Shown in pieces: positions 27,634 to 36,159 of a stretch of DNA of 64,000 nucleotides; position 1 is the stretch's first letter, and each line of letters opens with the position of its first letter. The stretch spans positions 1-64,000 of the forward strand of contig JAMIFM010000011.1 in the NCBI GenBank assembly GCA_035906255.1, written 5' to 3'. Origin of the DNA: SB11 sp035906255. GTDB taxonomy: Bacteria > Bacteroidota > Bacteroidia > UBA8524. Made by a program: the position numbers and the translations under genes. The notes under the pieces are model-generated. The model saw only the letters and a program-made list of their open reading frames with translations. It had not been told where the DNA came from and made no database searches.

Positions 27634-28523
27634 TGAGTACACCGAAGAGAAACGCACTGGGTAAAGGCTTATCGGCATTGTTGAAAAGCGATGATGTGGC
27701 CGCAGCCCTTGCAGCCCCACGTTCTGGCGGGGGGATTTCAAATGTTTTAATCAGCCAGATTGAGGCCAACCCTTTTCAGCCCCGCATACACTTTGACCAA
27801 GAACAGCTTGAAGAACTTGCTGAATCTATCAAGGTTCATGGGGTTATACAGCCTATTACCGTTAGGCGGATTAACATTAACGAAGATCGTTATCAGATTA
27901 TAAGCGGTGAACGCCGCACCAAAGCCTCTATTTTGGCCGGCTTAACCAGCATACCTGCGTATGTGAGGGTGGCCAATGACCAAGAGATGCTGGAAATGGC
28001 ATTGATTGAAAACATTCAACGCCAAGACCTGAACTCGATTGAGGTGGCACTAAGCTACCAACGGTTGATGGAGGAATGTAACCTGAAACTTGATGAGGTT
28101 GGCGAACGTGTGGGCAAGCAACGTAGTACGGTAAACAACTACCTGCGCTTACTACGCTTACCCGATGATATACAAGCCGGAATACGCGACAACAAGCTAA
28201 GCATGGGTCATGCCCGCGCTATTATAAACATTGAGGATGCCGATGAACAAATGCTGGTTTTTAACCGCATTATAGACGAAGGCTTATCAGTACGCGATAC
28301 AGAGGAATTGGCACGCCATACCAAAAACAATGCTGCGCCAAAGACTACTGAAAAATCGGTTACAAAAAAGGAAGCTATTATTGGATATGATACTTACACC
28401 GGCAACCTAAGCGATAAGCTGAATGTGAAAGTGAAGCTAAAATCAAAAGGTAAGGGAAAAGGCGAACTGGTTATTCCGTTTGCTAATGAAACTGAGCTGG
28501 CTCGTATTCTTGAATTACTATAA
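27633..28523 (+). CDS. parB: chromosome-partitioning protein ParB (Spo0J)
   Basis: A 296-residue CTP-dependent DNA clamp. The N-terminal domain (about 35-130) has NPFQPR and the nucleotide-binding GERR box (YQIISGERRTKAS), then ENIQRQDLN. A helix-turn-helix follows (EVGERVGKQRSTVNNYLRLLRLP), then the central helix bundle with LSMGHARAI. The C-terminal dimer domain is short and lysine-rich, with a KLKSKGKGKGELVIPF ending. It is the second gene of the parAB pair and is followed by a strong terminator. Confidence 0.95.
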   Translation: MSTPKRNALGKGLSALLKSDDVAAALAAPRSGGGISNVLISQIEANPFQPRIHFDQEQLEELAESIKVHGVIQPITVRRININEDRYQIISGERRTKASILAGLTSIPAYVRVANDQEMLEMALIENIQRQDLNSIEVALSYQRLMEECNLKLDEVGERVGKQRSTVNNYLRLLRLPDDIQAGIRDNKLSMGHARAIINIEDADEQMLVFNRIIDEGLSVRDTEELARHTKNNAAPKTTEKSVTKKEAIIGYDTYTGNLSDKLNVKVKLKSKGKGKGELVIPFANETELARILELL

Positions 28524-28544
28524 GTAACCTAAAAACACATAAAC

Positions 28545-28575
28545 AAAAAAGGCGGGCTGTCCCGCCTTTTTTGTT
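28545..28575 (+). terminator. intrinsic terminator of parAB
   Basis: AAAAAAGGCGGG (to 28556), a CTGT loop and CCCGCCTTTTTT form a symmetrical hairpin with T runs in both directions, so it can also end the minus-strand gene at 28595. Confidence 0.9.
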
Positions 28576-28594
28576 TAATACCATTTAGCGCTGC

Positions 28595-30556
28595 TTATTT
28601 ATAAACTACCCGTTCACTAAGTATGGTAGCGCTTCCCCTTAATACTATCAAATAGGTTCCCCATTGAAGATTTAACGCCGAAGCATTTAAAGGGTATTCA
28701 TACGTTCCTTTTTCAAGTTTTTGTCCCTTTAATAAACTTCCCAGCAGTTGACCTTTCAAATCAAACACCAGCACGCTCACATAGTCATCGTTATAGGTAG
28801 TGCTTATTTTCACCGTAGCATCGGCACTAAAAGGATTGGGAAACACAGTAAGCATCCAAGGCCCGGGGCTTACCGAGCAGCCCGTTTGCCCTTTTATGGC
28901 ATCCCCTTGCACTTCGCGGTAGGCGAATAATACGTTGTCTTGCTTTTTGATGCTATCAGAAACTATAGCATTTGTATCTAACTTGTTTACGTTGTTTTTT
29001 ATTTTGGTGATGTAAGCCATGCTTCCATACGCTTCGCCTTTCATAAAAGCACCGTCAAGGTATTGGGTAGGTATTTTAAGGCCTGCAAATGCCGAACCGG
29101 CAACAAACAAGTTGTTACAGCCATCGTTAAACAAACGATAGTAATGAGAGTTTTCAAACAATACTGATGTGGTACTTTTAACCCAACGGTAATTGCCTTT
29201 GGCATCGTAACTGGCTACAATTAACGAACCCCAGCGGCTGCGCAGACTGTCGGTATGAAAATAAGCCGGTTTATCGTAAGGATAGCCATAACGGTATGCT
29301 TCATACTCACCCAAGCCGTATACATTGCCTTGATTGTCGTTGGTTAACGAAACAAAACCATTGCTGGTATTACTTTGTAGCCAAACTATTTTACCTGTTT
29401 TTGCTGCAAAAGCCGCTATAAATGACCGCTTAGCCACAGTAGTATCGGCTTTATTTTCAAACACTTCAGCTTCTGCTCCAATAACACCACTTACATACAC
29501 ATTATCGTTTGAGGCAAGTAATGCAGTAATGTGACTATTGCCGAACGACAATTTATGCCACAGGTATTTGCCGTCAACCGCTAAAGCCGTTACAAACGCT
29601 GCTGACGGTGGGTTGTATTGTGTATGCTCAGGTTTTGTTTCAAACTCTTCTTTTTTACCGTTGCTAAACTCTATTCCGTAATTACTTCTTCCGGCAAGTA
29701 TAATTGTACCGTTTGGTGCTTGTGTTAACTTAGAATCGTATATGGTACAGCAACTTTTTGCCAGGTATTTAATTGTTTGTACCCAACTTACCGTCCCCAT
29801 GCTGTCTGTTTTGATAATTACAGTTGCACCTGCGGTAAGTCCGCTAATGGTTGTTTTACCAATGGTGATTGATTTTTCAGTTACAAACCCGCTCAGTATA
29901 TTTCCGCCTTTTGCATCAGCCACAACGTTTTGTAATTCAACATCATTATGAGAAAAAATGCGCGACAACCGCTTTAGTTTACCTGCTTTGGTAAAATCAA
30001 TTTGAATGGTACCTTGCCACTCTTCTACCCAATTGCCTTGTGAATCATCCTCGTCTGATTCCTCACTTTTTAATTCTGAATTAGCAGGTATTTCGTTGCG
30101 TTTGTAACTACCCTCTTCAAGTAGCGACTCAAATTCCCTATCTTTAACAAAATAGATGGATTCAGCATTCATAAAAAAAGATACGTCACCACTCTTATTA
30201 CAGCTTAAAAAGGCAGTTTCGGCTACATAATCATTTCTTTGTCCAATAATGGATTTATGCCAGTTGAGCTTGCCCTGCTTATTAAACTGAACGATTACCA
30301 ACATAGCAGGGTTTCTGTTCTCTAAACGAAGTGTATCTCCAAAGGCATCAAACACGCAGTACATTTCTTCGTACTTCACGTGGTTTAGGCCATTTGCTAA
30401 CCACGATACTACCATAGTGATATTTCCATCAGCATCGGTAACAGCGGATAACGTTTCGGTTTGGGCTTTACCCATACTGGCAGCCCACTCAAAGTGCTGC
30501 GATTTAACTGAAACAAAAAAAGAAACGATACATAGTAAGCATAGTAGTTTTTTCAT
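28595..30556 (-). CDS. secreted T9SS type A sorting-domain protein, propeller-like
   Basis: A 653-residue protein with a signal peptide MKKLLCLLCIVSFFVSVKS. The body (about 20-560) repeats segments of the SBBP/PQQ-propeller kind: GKLNWHKSIIG, GTVSWVQTIKYL, GKYLWHKLSFG, GKIVWLQSNTS and GNYRWVKSTTS, spaced 60-110 residues, which suggests a beta-propeller. The last 85 residues are a type A tail: VFPNPFSADATVKIS, VLVFDLKGQLLGSLL, LEKGTYEYPLNAS and GTYLIVLRGS. No catalytic site is seen. The two OmpA-type genes lie just upstream on the same strand (40-base gap), so all three may be one transcript. Confidence 0.82.
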   Translation of the reverse strand: MKKLLCLLCIVSFFVSVKSQHFEWAASMGKAQTETLSAVTDADGNITMVVSWLANGLNHVKYEEMYCVFDAFGDTLRLENRNPAMLVIVQFNKQGKLNWHKSIIGQRNDYVAETAFLSCNKSGDVSFFMNAESIYFVKDREFESLLEEGSYKRNEIPANSELKSEESDEDDSQGNWVEEWQGTIQIDFTKAGKLKRLSRIFSHNDVELQNVVADAKGGNILSGFVTEKSITIGKTTISGLTAGATVIIKTDSMGTVSWVQTIKYLAKSCCTIYDSKLTQAPNGTIILAGRSNYGIEFSNGKKEEFETKPEHTQYNPPSAAFVTALAVDGKYLWHKLSFGNSHITALLASNDNVYVSGVIGAEAEVFENKADTTVAKRSFIAAFAAKTGKIVWLQSNTSNGFVSLTNDNQGNVYGLGEYEAYRYGYPYDKPAYFHTDSLRSRWGSLIVASYDAKGNYRWVKSTTSVLFENSHYYRLFNDGCNNLFVAGSAFAGLKIPTQYLDGAFMKGEAYGSMAYITKIKNNVNKLDTNAIVSDSIKKQDNVLFAYREVQGDAIKGQTGCSVSPGPWMLTVFPNPFSADATVKISTTYNDDYVSVLVFDLKGQLLGSLLKGQKLEKGTYEYPLNASALNLQWGTYLIVLRGSATILSERVVYK

Positions 30557-30596
30557 GCAATGTTGTTTTGATGAGGCTGTACACCCAAGTGAGTTA

Positions 30597-31685
30597 TTAG
30601 TTCAAAACTAACACCTCAACCCGCATATTACGCATACTTTCTTCTAAAGTACGTGCATAAGGCATCACCATCTCGGTATTACTCATGCCTCTATAGCTCA
30701 TTCGCTCAGCTTCAATGCCGTTAGTGGTAAGGTGATTATATACCGCAATGGCTCTGCGCAACGAAAGGTCGTAAAACAAAAATTCGTCCAGTGGGGTCAT
30801 GGGGGTGCGGTTTTTAGGGTAGTTAATATGTCCCCTAATCTCAATGTTTATGGTACTGTCGTGCTGCATAAATTTCAACAGCTTCTCAAGTTCATCGGCG
30901 GCAGTAGGTAAAAACTCATCTTTGTTGGGTACAAAGTAAATTTTCTCGTAACTGAGCCTACGCCTAATGGTTAGTTTTTTAAGATAAACATCCTGTGTAA
31001 TAAGCCCGCTCTTTTGATTAGCAGGTATAGTAATAAAATAATTTTCAGCACGATAACCATCAGCAGTTACATATACACTATAAGTTCTGTCAGAGATTGC
31101 AATCTGCTCATATTCATCAGCCTGTTTATAGGTTTTAATCTTATCCCTATCTACTTCCCTCGGGTTCTTTATAGTTACTGATATTGTGCCCTTTACGAGC
31201 TTTTTAGTCTCTGCATCATATACGTGACCGCCCAGTTTTATTTCAGTTGCTTGGCCATTAGTGGTTGAAGTTATTCCTTTACCTGCAAACAAAGCCATTT
31301 CAACTTTACGATTCAATGCCCTAATTGAATCAGTTACCTTTGTTTGTTCCGCTAATTTCTCACCTTTTGATTCAATTTGAATGGTAGATGCGGGTACTCC
31401 TTTGGTAATCAAAAACTCCTTTACAGCCTTTGCTCTGTTTAATCCCAATTTAGAATTAAAATTATCATTATCAATTAAATCAGTATGCCCTATTAATGTA
31501 ATACTATACCCTTCTCCTTGTGCTTTTACGGCTCTTAGGAATGCAGTAAAAGTCTTATTATCATCAGGGCGCAAGTCGTATTTACCAAATTCAAAATACA
31601 CTTGCCGCGTGTACACAGGTTTGCTTTTCTGCGCCCAAATAGGCACTGAAAGTAGTAGCAGCAATATGTGTACAATAATTCTCAA
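30597..31685 (-). CDS. double-OmpA-domain envelope protein (second of a tandem pair)
   Basis: A 362-residue exported protein (signal peptide MRIIVHILLLLLSVPIWA). It has two OmpA-type peptidoglycan-binding modules: residues about 25-133 and 245-362, separated by a beta-sandwich-like region (150-240, with a TYSVYVTADGYRAENYF ending). The first module keeps the Asp and Arg used to bind diaminopimelate (GHTD, Asp69; NRAKAV, Arg84). The second reads RGHINYP, with Asn288 where Asp is expected, although the LSLRRAIAV arginines remain. It overlaps the preceding paralogue by four bases (ATGA). Confidence 0.82.
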   Translation of the reverse strand: MRIIVHILLLLLSVPIWAQKSKPVYTRQVYFEFGKYDLRPDDNKTFTAFLRAVKAQGEGYSITLIGHTDLIDNDNFNSKLGLNRAKAVKEFLITKGVPASTIQIESKGEKLAEQTKVTDSIRALNRKVEMALFAGKGITSTTNGQATEIKLGGHVYDAETKKLVKGTISVTIKNPREVDRDKIKTYKQADEYEQIAISDRTYSVYVTADGYRAENYFITIPANQKSGLITQDVYLKKLTIRRRLSYEKIYFVPNKDEFLPTAADELEKLLKFMQHDSTINIEIRGHINYPKNRTPMTPLDEFLFYDLSLRRAIAVYNHLTTNGIEAERMSYRGMSNTEMVMPYARTLEESMRNMRVEVLVLN

Positions 31686-32818
31686 TTCTTTTGTTCTTCT
31701 AATATCAGCACTTCCACCCTACGGTTTTGTTGCATTTCTCCCTCATCATACGTCATCGGAAATTTCATCTCGGTATTTCCCACTCCCTTGTACGTTATCA
31801 CATGAGCAGGCACGCCGTTTTCAACCAAATAATCATACACTGCCCTTGCCCTGTCATACGATAGTTTAAAGTTGTGCTGCATCATTCCTGTATCGTTTTG
31901 ATTGTACTGATACGGATAGTTTACGTGCCCCACAATTTCAATAGCAGTAACCCCCGATGATTTTGACCACGCCAGTAACCGTTTAAGCTCGGGGTCTGAC
32001 GATGGTAAAAACCGTGCCTCGTTGCCGTAAAAGTATATCTTTTCGAAGCTTTTTTTGCTTTTTACCTTGGCTTTTTGAAGTTTAACAGTGAAAACCTGTA
32101 TCGAATTTTTGTGTTGCTTAATAAAGTCGGTAGTAAAGCTATAAGTAATGATGCGGGTACGATAGCCTTTTGCTGAGAACGATATTTCATACGCATCTCC
32201 GCTTTTAATAACTGTTTTATACGTTGAGGTATCCATCAATACTTGCGATGCCGCAGTTTTTTGGTTTACTACAAGTAGTTGCCCTTTCAGGGTGTTTCCT
32301 GTGATTGAATCCACCATTACCACCTGCATAGTGGTGTTTGCGGTATCGGTAGTTAATGATTTTTCAATTATTGTATTAGTGCTTGAGGCAACTTGTTTAA
32401 ACAATTGTATTTCCACCCTCCTGTTCAGCATACGTAGCGAATCGTTTGAATTATCATTCTTTCCTGATTCTTCGCCTTTACTAAATAAAAACACTTTTGT
32501 ACTGTCAGCACCGCGTTTGATTAAAAATGCAGCTACTTCGCGCGCACGTTTTAAGCCAAGTTCATAGTTGTATTTATTATTATCTACATTGTCGGTATGG
32601 CCTGTTAGGTTTATGTAATAGGGTTCTTTTTGTGCTTTAATGGCTTTTACAACAGTTTGTAGTGTTTTTTCATCTTCAGGCCGTATGTCCCATTTGTTAA
32701 ATTCAAAAAACACCTGCTTGCTGTACAGCGGTTTTGGGTTTGGCTGCGCATAGCTTATTGAAACACAGAACAGAAACAATATAAGTACTGATTTTGGCAA
32801 AAGCAGGTTGTTATTCAT
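31682..32818 (-). CDS. double-OmpA-domain envelope protein (first of a tandem pair)
   Basis: A 378-residue paralogue of the next gene, with a signal peptide ending near SYAQ (residue 25). Module one (about 30-142) carries LTGHTDNVDN with Asp76 and LKRAREV with Arg91. The middle (about 160-250) is a beta-rich domain with YEISFSAKGYRTRIITY. Module two (about 255-378) reads IVGHVNYPYQYN with Asn300 in place of Asp, then LSYDRARAVYDYL. It probably tethers the outer membrane to peptidoglycan. Translation is coupled to the second paralogue by a four-base overlap. Confidence 0.82.
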   Translation of the reverse strand: MNNNLLLPKSVLILFLFCVSISYAQPNPKPLYSKQVFFEFNKWDIRPEDEKTLQTVVKAIKAQKEPYYINLTGHTDNVDNNKYNYELGLKRAREVAAFLIKRGADSTKVFLFSKGEESGKNDNSNDSLRMLNRRVEIQLFKQVASSTNTIIEKSLTTDTANTTMQVVMVDSITGNTLKGQLLVVNQKTAASQVLMDTSTYKTVIKSGDAYEISFSAKGYRTRIITYSFTTDFIKQHKNSIQVFTVKLQKAKVKSKKSFEKIYFYGNEARFLPSSDPELKRLLAWSKSSGVTAIEIVGHVNYPYQYNQNDTGMMQHNFKLSYDRARAVYDYLVENGVPAHVITYKGVGNTEMKFPMTYDEGEMQQNRRVEVLILEEQKN

Positions 32819-32865
32819 AATTAAAACGTATTGCAGTATTATTTAGTACTGTAATCGTAATAGCG

Positions 32866-32873
32866 TAAATTTG
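32866..32873 (+). promoter_or_regulatory. TAnnTTTG promoter element of the ferritin gene
   Basis: TAAATTTG matches the Bacteroidota -7 consensus exactly, 17 bases before the ATG at 32891, predicting a very short leader. Confidence 0.55.
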
Positions 32874-32890
32874 ATACAAAAATTACGGCT

Positions 32891-33415
32891 ATGCTAAACA
32901 AAAAAATTGAGAAAGCATTAAACGACCAAGTAGCCCGTGAGGCACAGTCGTCGTTTCACTATCTTGCTATGGCTTCTTGGCTTGAGCATAACGGTTTTAT
33001 GGGCACTTCGCGCTTTTTGTACAATCAGGTACAAGAAGAGTATATGCACATGATGAAACTGTTTCACTACATTAACGAGGCAGGCGGCAGTGCCGTAGCT
33101 CCGGCGGTGAAACAGGCAGGACATAATTACAAAAGCTACGCTGCTTTATTTTCAGAGATACTGGAAACCGAACAAAAGGTATCAGCGGCGATACACGACC
33201 TTGTGGATTTATGTCTGAAAGAGAAGGATTATACCACTTTTAACTTCTTACAGTGGTACGTTTCGGAACAATTGGAAGAAGAAAACCTGTTTAAGGAGAT
33301 TAACGATAAGATTAAAATGCTGGGTGATAGCCGCGACTCATTGTATTTGCTTGACCGCGACCTTGAAACTATGCCCAACCGCGCTAAAATAGCCAGCAAA
33401 GGCCCTAATGCCTAA
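32891..33415 (+). CDS. ftnA: bacterial non-haem ferritin
   Basis: A 174-residue ferritin that stores iron as a mineral in a 24-subunit shell. All ferroxidase residues of E. coli FtnA are at identical positions: Glu17, Glu50, His53 (QEEYMHMMKL), Glu94, Gln127 and Glu130 (SEQLEEEN). Ferritins typically have a Tyr at 24, and here it is present (SSFHYLAMA). It is a single gene with promoter and terminator, divergent from the OmpA pair and convergent with apt. Confidence 0.95.
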   Translation: MLNKKIEKALNDQVAREAQSSFHYLAMASWLEHNGFMGTSRFLYNQVQEEYMHMMKLFHYINEAGGSAVAPAVKQAGHNYKSYAALFSEILETEQKVSAAIHDLVDLCLKEKDYTTFNFLQWYVSEQLEEENLFKEINDKIKMLGDSRDSLYLLDRDLETMPNRAKIASKGPNA

Positions 33416-33443
33416 GGCTATGCAGACTATATAAACTTATTTG

Positions 33444-33475
33444 AACGTCGGGGACAACACCCGACGTTTTTTATT
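33444..33475 (+). terminator. intrinsic terminator of the ferritin gene
   Basis: AACGTCGGG (33444-33452) pairs with CCCGACGTT (33460-33468), seven-base loop, followed by TTTTATTT. Confidence 0.88.
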
Positions 33476-33480
33476 TGCGG

Positions 33481-34011
33481 TTAATAATCAATCAATGTTG
33501 TAATGCTGGGAGTATAATGAGATAGTTTGCTTCTTCCGCCTAAAAAACCAAGCTCAACCAAAAAGCTAAAACCGGCTACAGTACCACCCAATTTGTTTAT
33601 CAGTTCAGCAGCAGCACCTGCGGTGCCTCCCGTAGCCAGCAAATCATCGTGAATTAATACCCTTGCCCCTTTTTCAATGGCATCAGTATGCGCTTCAATA
33701 GAAGCGGTGCCGTATTCAAGCGTATAATCATGGCTAACAACATCATACGGTAATTTTCCCTTTTTGCGGATGGGTACAAACGGCACTCCTAAGCGCAATG
33801 CCAGCGGAAACCCGAACATAAACCCCCTGCTTTCGATAGCGGCAACAGCATCTACATTAAGTTTTGCACATTGCGCTGCCAAATAATCGAGCATTTGGCC
33901 GCACAACTGCGGGTTTTGTAAAATCGGGGTAATGTCTTTAAATAAAATCCCAACTTCGGGAAAATCAGGCACATCCCTGATAACCGATTTGATTTGTTCC
34001 TGTAGTTCCAT
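33481..34011 (-). CDS. apt: adenine phosphoribosyltransferase
   Basis: Apt salvages adenine with PRPP to give AMP. The 176-residue form starting MELQEQIKSVIRDVPDFPE at 34011 has the normal family length; an in-frame ATG 54 bases upstream would add an atypical hydrophobic stretch. Visible motifs are the FKDITP loop, AAIESRGFMFG, and the PRPP-binding VLIHDDLLATGGTAGAA. The C-terminal VELGFLGGRSKL follows the family. It is divergent from the TonB receptor gene (123-base spacer). Confidence 0.95.
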   Translation of the reverse strand: MELQEQIKSVIRDVPDFPEVGILFKDITPILQNPQLCGQMLDYLAAQCAKLNVDAVAAIESRGFMFGFPLALRLGVPFVPIRKKGKLPYDVVSHDYTLEYGTASIEAHTDAIEKGARVLIHDDLLATGGTAGAAAELINKLGGTVAGFSFLVELGFLGGRSKLSHYTPSITTLIDY

Positions 34012-34134
34012 CACGCTTAACTCGGGCTTTTTCCAAAAATACACAATAGGTAGCATACCCTCCAAACCAAGATTGTGGAAAGCTGTATTGTACGGCTACA
34101 TATTTTCGCCGCGCTTTTTTTTAATACACACATA

Positions 34135-35934
34135 ATGAAAAAAACAACTCTTTTAGTGGGCACTTTGTGCTGCTTTAGCAGCTTATTTGCCCAAAAAGAC
34201 ACTACTGTTTCAGTAGCAGAGGTAACGGTATCAGCCGCCCGCATTCAAGTACCCTTGTCGCAGGCAGCACACAGCATATCAGTTATCAGCGCAAAAGAAA
34301 TCAGCAACCTGCCCGTACAATCGGTAAGCGGTTTGCTAAGCTATGTTGGCGGGATTGATGTTCGCCAGCGTGGCCCCAATGGTTCGCAAGCCGATATTGG
34401 GATGCGTGGCGGGAACTTTGACCAAACCCTTGTTTTGATTGACGGGGTAAAGGTAATTGACCCGCAAACAGGCCACCACTTGATGAACCTTCCGTTGAAT
34501 GTAGATTACATTGAGCGTGTTGAAATAATACGCAGCGGGGGTGCCAAAATTTATGGTGCTAATGCTTTTGGCGGTGTAATTAACATTGTGACCAAAAAAA
34601 CCGAAGGTAAATCAATGTCGGCAAAACTTTTCGGTGGCGACTACGGTTTTGGCGGAGCTGATGTTACGCTATCAATGGGTAATGCAAAAACGCATCAAAT
34701 GCTTACGGGTGGCTATACCCTTTCATCGGGTTACAGACCTGGCAATGATTTTGGCAATGCCAGTTTGTTGTACAAACTATCACACACCATAAACAGCAAA
34801 ACCACTTTTGATTTTATGGCCAATGGCTCACAACGCAACATGGGGGCAGCCGGCTACTACGTTTTAAACTCAACAGAGTACGAAAAAACAAAAACCCTGC
34901 TAACGTATGCAAAAGTGGGGTACAAGCATAACAAATTTACCATTAACGGGGCTTTGAGCTGGAGGTATAATGACGACCAATATATTTATATCCGCCTGAA
35001 ACCCGAAATCTTTCAAAACCATCACCATACACACGTGCTAAACGCTGAAATGCAAGGCACCTACCAATCAAAACTGGGTATGACAGGTTTTGGAGTTGAT
35101 GCCCGCCAAGATGAGATATACAGCAACAATTTGGGCAACCGTAAACGCAATTTTTATAACCTGCACCTTGAGCACCGCTTCAATGTGTTTGGGTTTATTA
35201 TTAACCCCGGTGTAAACGTTAACTACGTAAGTACTTACAACTGGCAAGCGTTTCCGGGTATTGATGTATCAAAACAGTTTCTACGCAACTTTACTGCCTA
35301 TGCCAACACCAACAAGAGTTACCGTGTGCCCACTTATACCGATTTGTATTACAAAAGCCCCCAGAACATAGGCAACCCCGACTTGAAACCTGAGCAAGCT
35401 TGGAACAGCGAAGCGGGTGTTAAATACGGTAAAGGCCGTTGGTTTGCTCAAGCTGGGGTGTTCCACCGTCAATCGGATAACTTGATTGATTGGGTAAAAG
35501 AAACTCCAACAGCTCCCTATCAACCCCAAAACTTCCATAAGGTTGTTTTTGAAGGAATAGAAGCCGAAGCATCGGTACAAAACGTAGGTCCTTTAAAACA
35601 GATTACGGTTAATTATACTGCTATTAATGCTTCGTTGAAACTTCCTGCGGGATATCTCAGCCGTTACGCATTTAACTATATTAAAAATCAGATACAAGCG
35701 CGCTTTACTGTATCCCCTGTAAAGAACCTGTTTATTACCCCTGGATACCGCTATACCGAACGTTTAAACATGGGTGCTTACCACTTGCTGGATGCCCGTG
35801 CCGAATACAAAATGGGAAAAAACAGTGTATTTGTTGATGTAAACAATATTACAGCCACCAAATACACCGAAGCAGGCTTTGTGCCCATGCCCGGCCGTTG
35901 GGTTTGGGGCGGTGTAAAGATTAATTTGTTATAA
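34135..35934 (+). CDS. TonB-dependent outer-membrane receptor (BtuB-like architecture)
   Basis: A 599-residue receptor: signal peptide MKKTTLLVGTLCCFSSLFA, a TonB-box-like DTTVSVAEVTVSA, then the plug (about 40-155) with IDVRQRGPNGSQADIGMRG, LVLIDGVKVIDPQTGHH and IERVEIIRSGGAKIYGANAF. The beta-barrel follows, ending GRWVWGGVKINLL with a hydrophobic last residue. It lacks the carboxypeptidase-like front domain and a SusD partner, so it is more like cobalamin or siderophore receptors than SusC. The substrate is not decidable; no cobalamin riboswitch or iron box is evident in the short leader. ATG 34135 is chosen because the signal peptide begins there. Confidence 0.88.
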   Translation: MKKTTLLVGTLCCFSSLFAQKDTTVSVAEVTVSAARIQVPLSQAAHSISVISAKEISNLPVQSVSGLLSYVGGIDVRQRGPNGSQADIGMRGGNFDQTLVLIDGVKVIDPQTGHHLMNLPLNVDYIERVEIIRSGGAKIYGANAFGGVINIVTKKTEGKSMSAKLFGGDYGFGGADVTLSMGNAKTHQMLTGGYTLSSGYRPGNDFGNASLLYKLSHTINSKTTFDFMANGSQRNMGAAGYYVLNSTEYEKTKTLLTYAKVGYKHNKFTINGALSWRYNDDQYIYIRLKPEIFQNHHHTHVLNAEMQGTYQSKLGMTGFGVDARQDEIYSNNLGNRKRNFYNLHLEHRFNVFGFIINPGVNVNYVSTYNWQAFPGIDVSKQFLRNFTAYANTNKSYRVPTYTDLYYKSPQNIGNPDLKPEQAWNSEAGVKYGKGRWFAQAGVFHRQSDNLIDWVKETPTAPYQPQNFHKVVFEGIEAEASVQNVGPLKQITVNYTAINASLKLPAGYLSRYAFNYIKNQIQARFTVSPVKNLFITPGYRYTERLNMGAYHLLDARAEYKMGKNSVFVDVNNITATKYTEAGFVPMPGRWVWGGVKINLL

Positions 35935-35984
35935 TCCTCACCTCTAAAATATCAGGTTAGAGGTTTAAAAACCCCTTCTATTAT

Positions 35985-36057
35985 AATTACCTTCTTGAGA
36001 AGGACTTAAGTCCTTCTCAAGAAGGTAATTACAAAAGCGACAGGTTTCAACCTGTCG
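35985..36057. repeat. 46-bp perfect palindrome plus GACAGGTT hairpin
   Basis: Bases 35985-36030 equal their own reverse complement over 46 positions (half-site AATTACCTTCTTGAGAAGG then ACTT at the centre). Just after it, CGACAGGTT (36038-36046) pairs with AACCTGTCG (36049-36057). The latter hairpin recurs in variant form at 61688. The remainder of the 225-base gap before recG shows nothing else. Confidence 0.85.
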
Positions 36058-36159
36058 TGTAAAACAAACCAATTGTGTCATAGTGCCTTTGTTGTTTTTA
36101 TCACCTCCCAATACCTTGCATAAGTTGAGTTAGTTCTATTAAATACTTAACATTGCATT

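Noticed and set aside
26827..28523. Possible parS or replication origin at parAB
   Set aside because: I found no TGTTTCACGTGAAACA-like palindrome, DnaA-box cluster or dnaA gene nearby.
34012..34065. Longer apt start at 34065
   Set aside because: The 18 extra residues have no family likeness and lengthen Apt beyond the usual size.
34012..34134. Cobalamin riboswitch ahead of the TonB receptor
   Set aside because: The 123-base spacer shared with apt is too short for one and lacks the B12-box-like conserved text.
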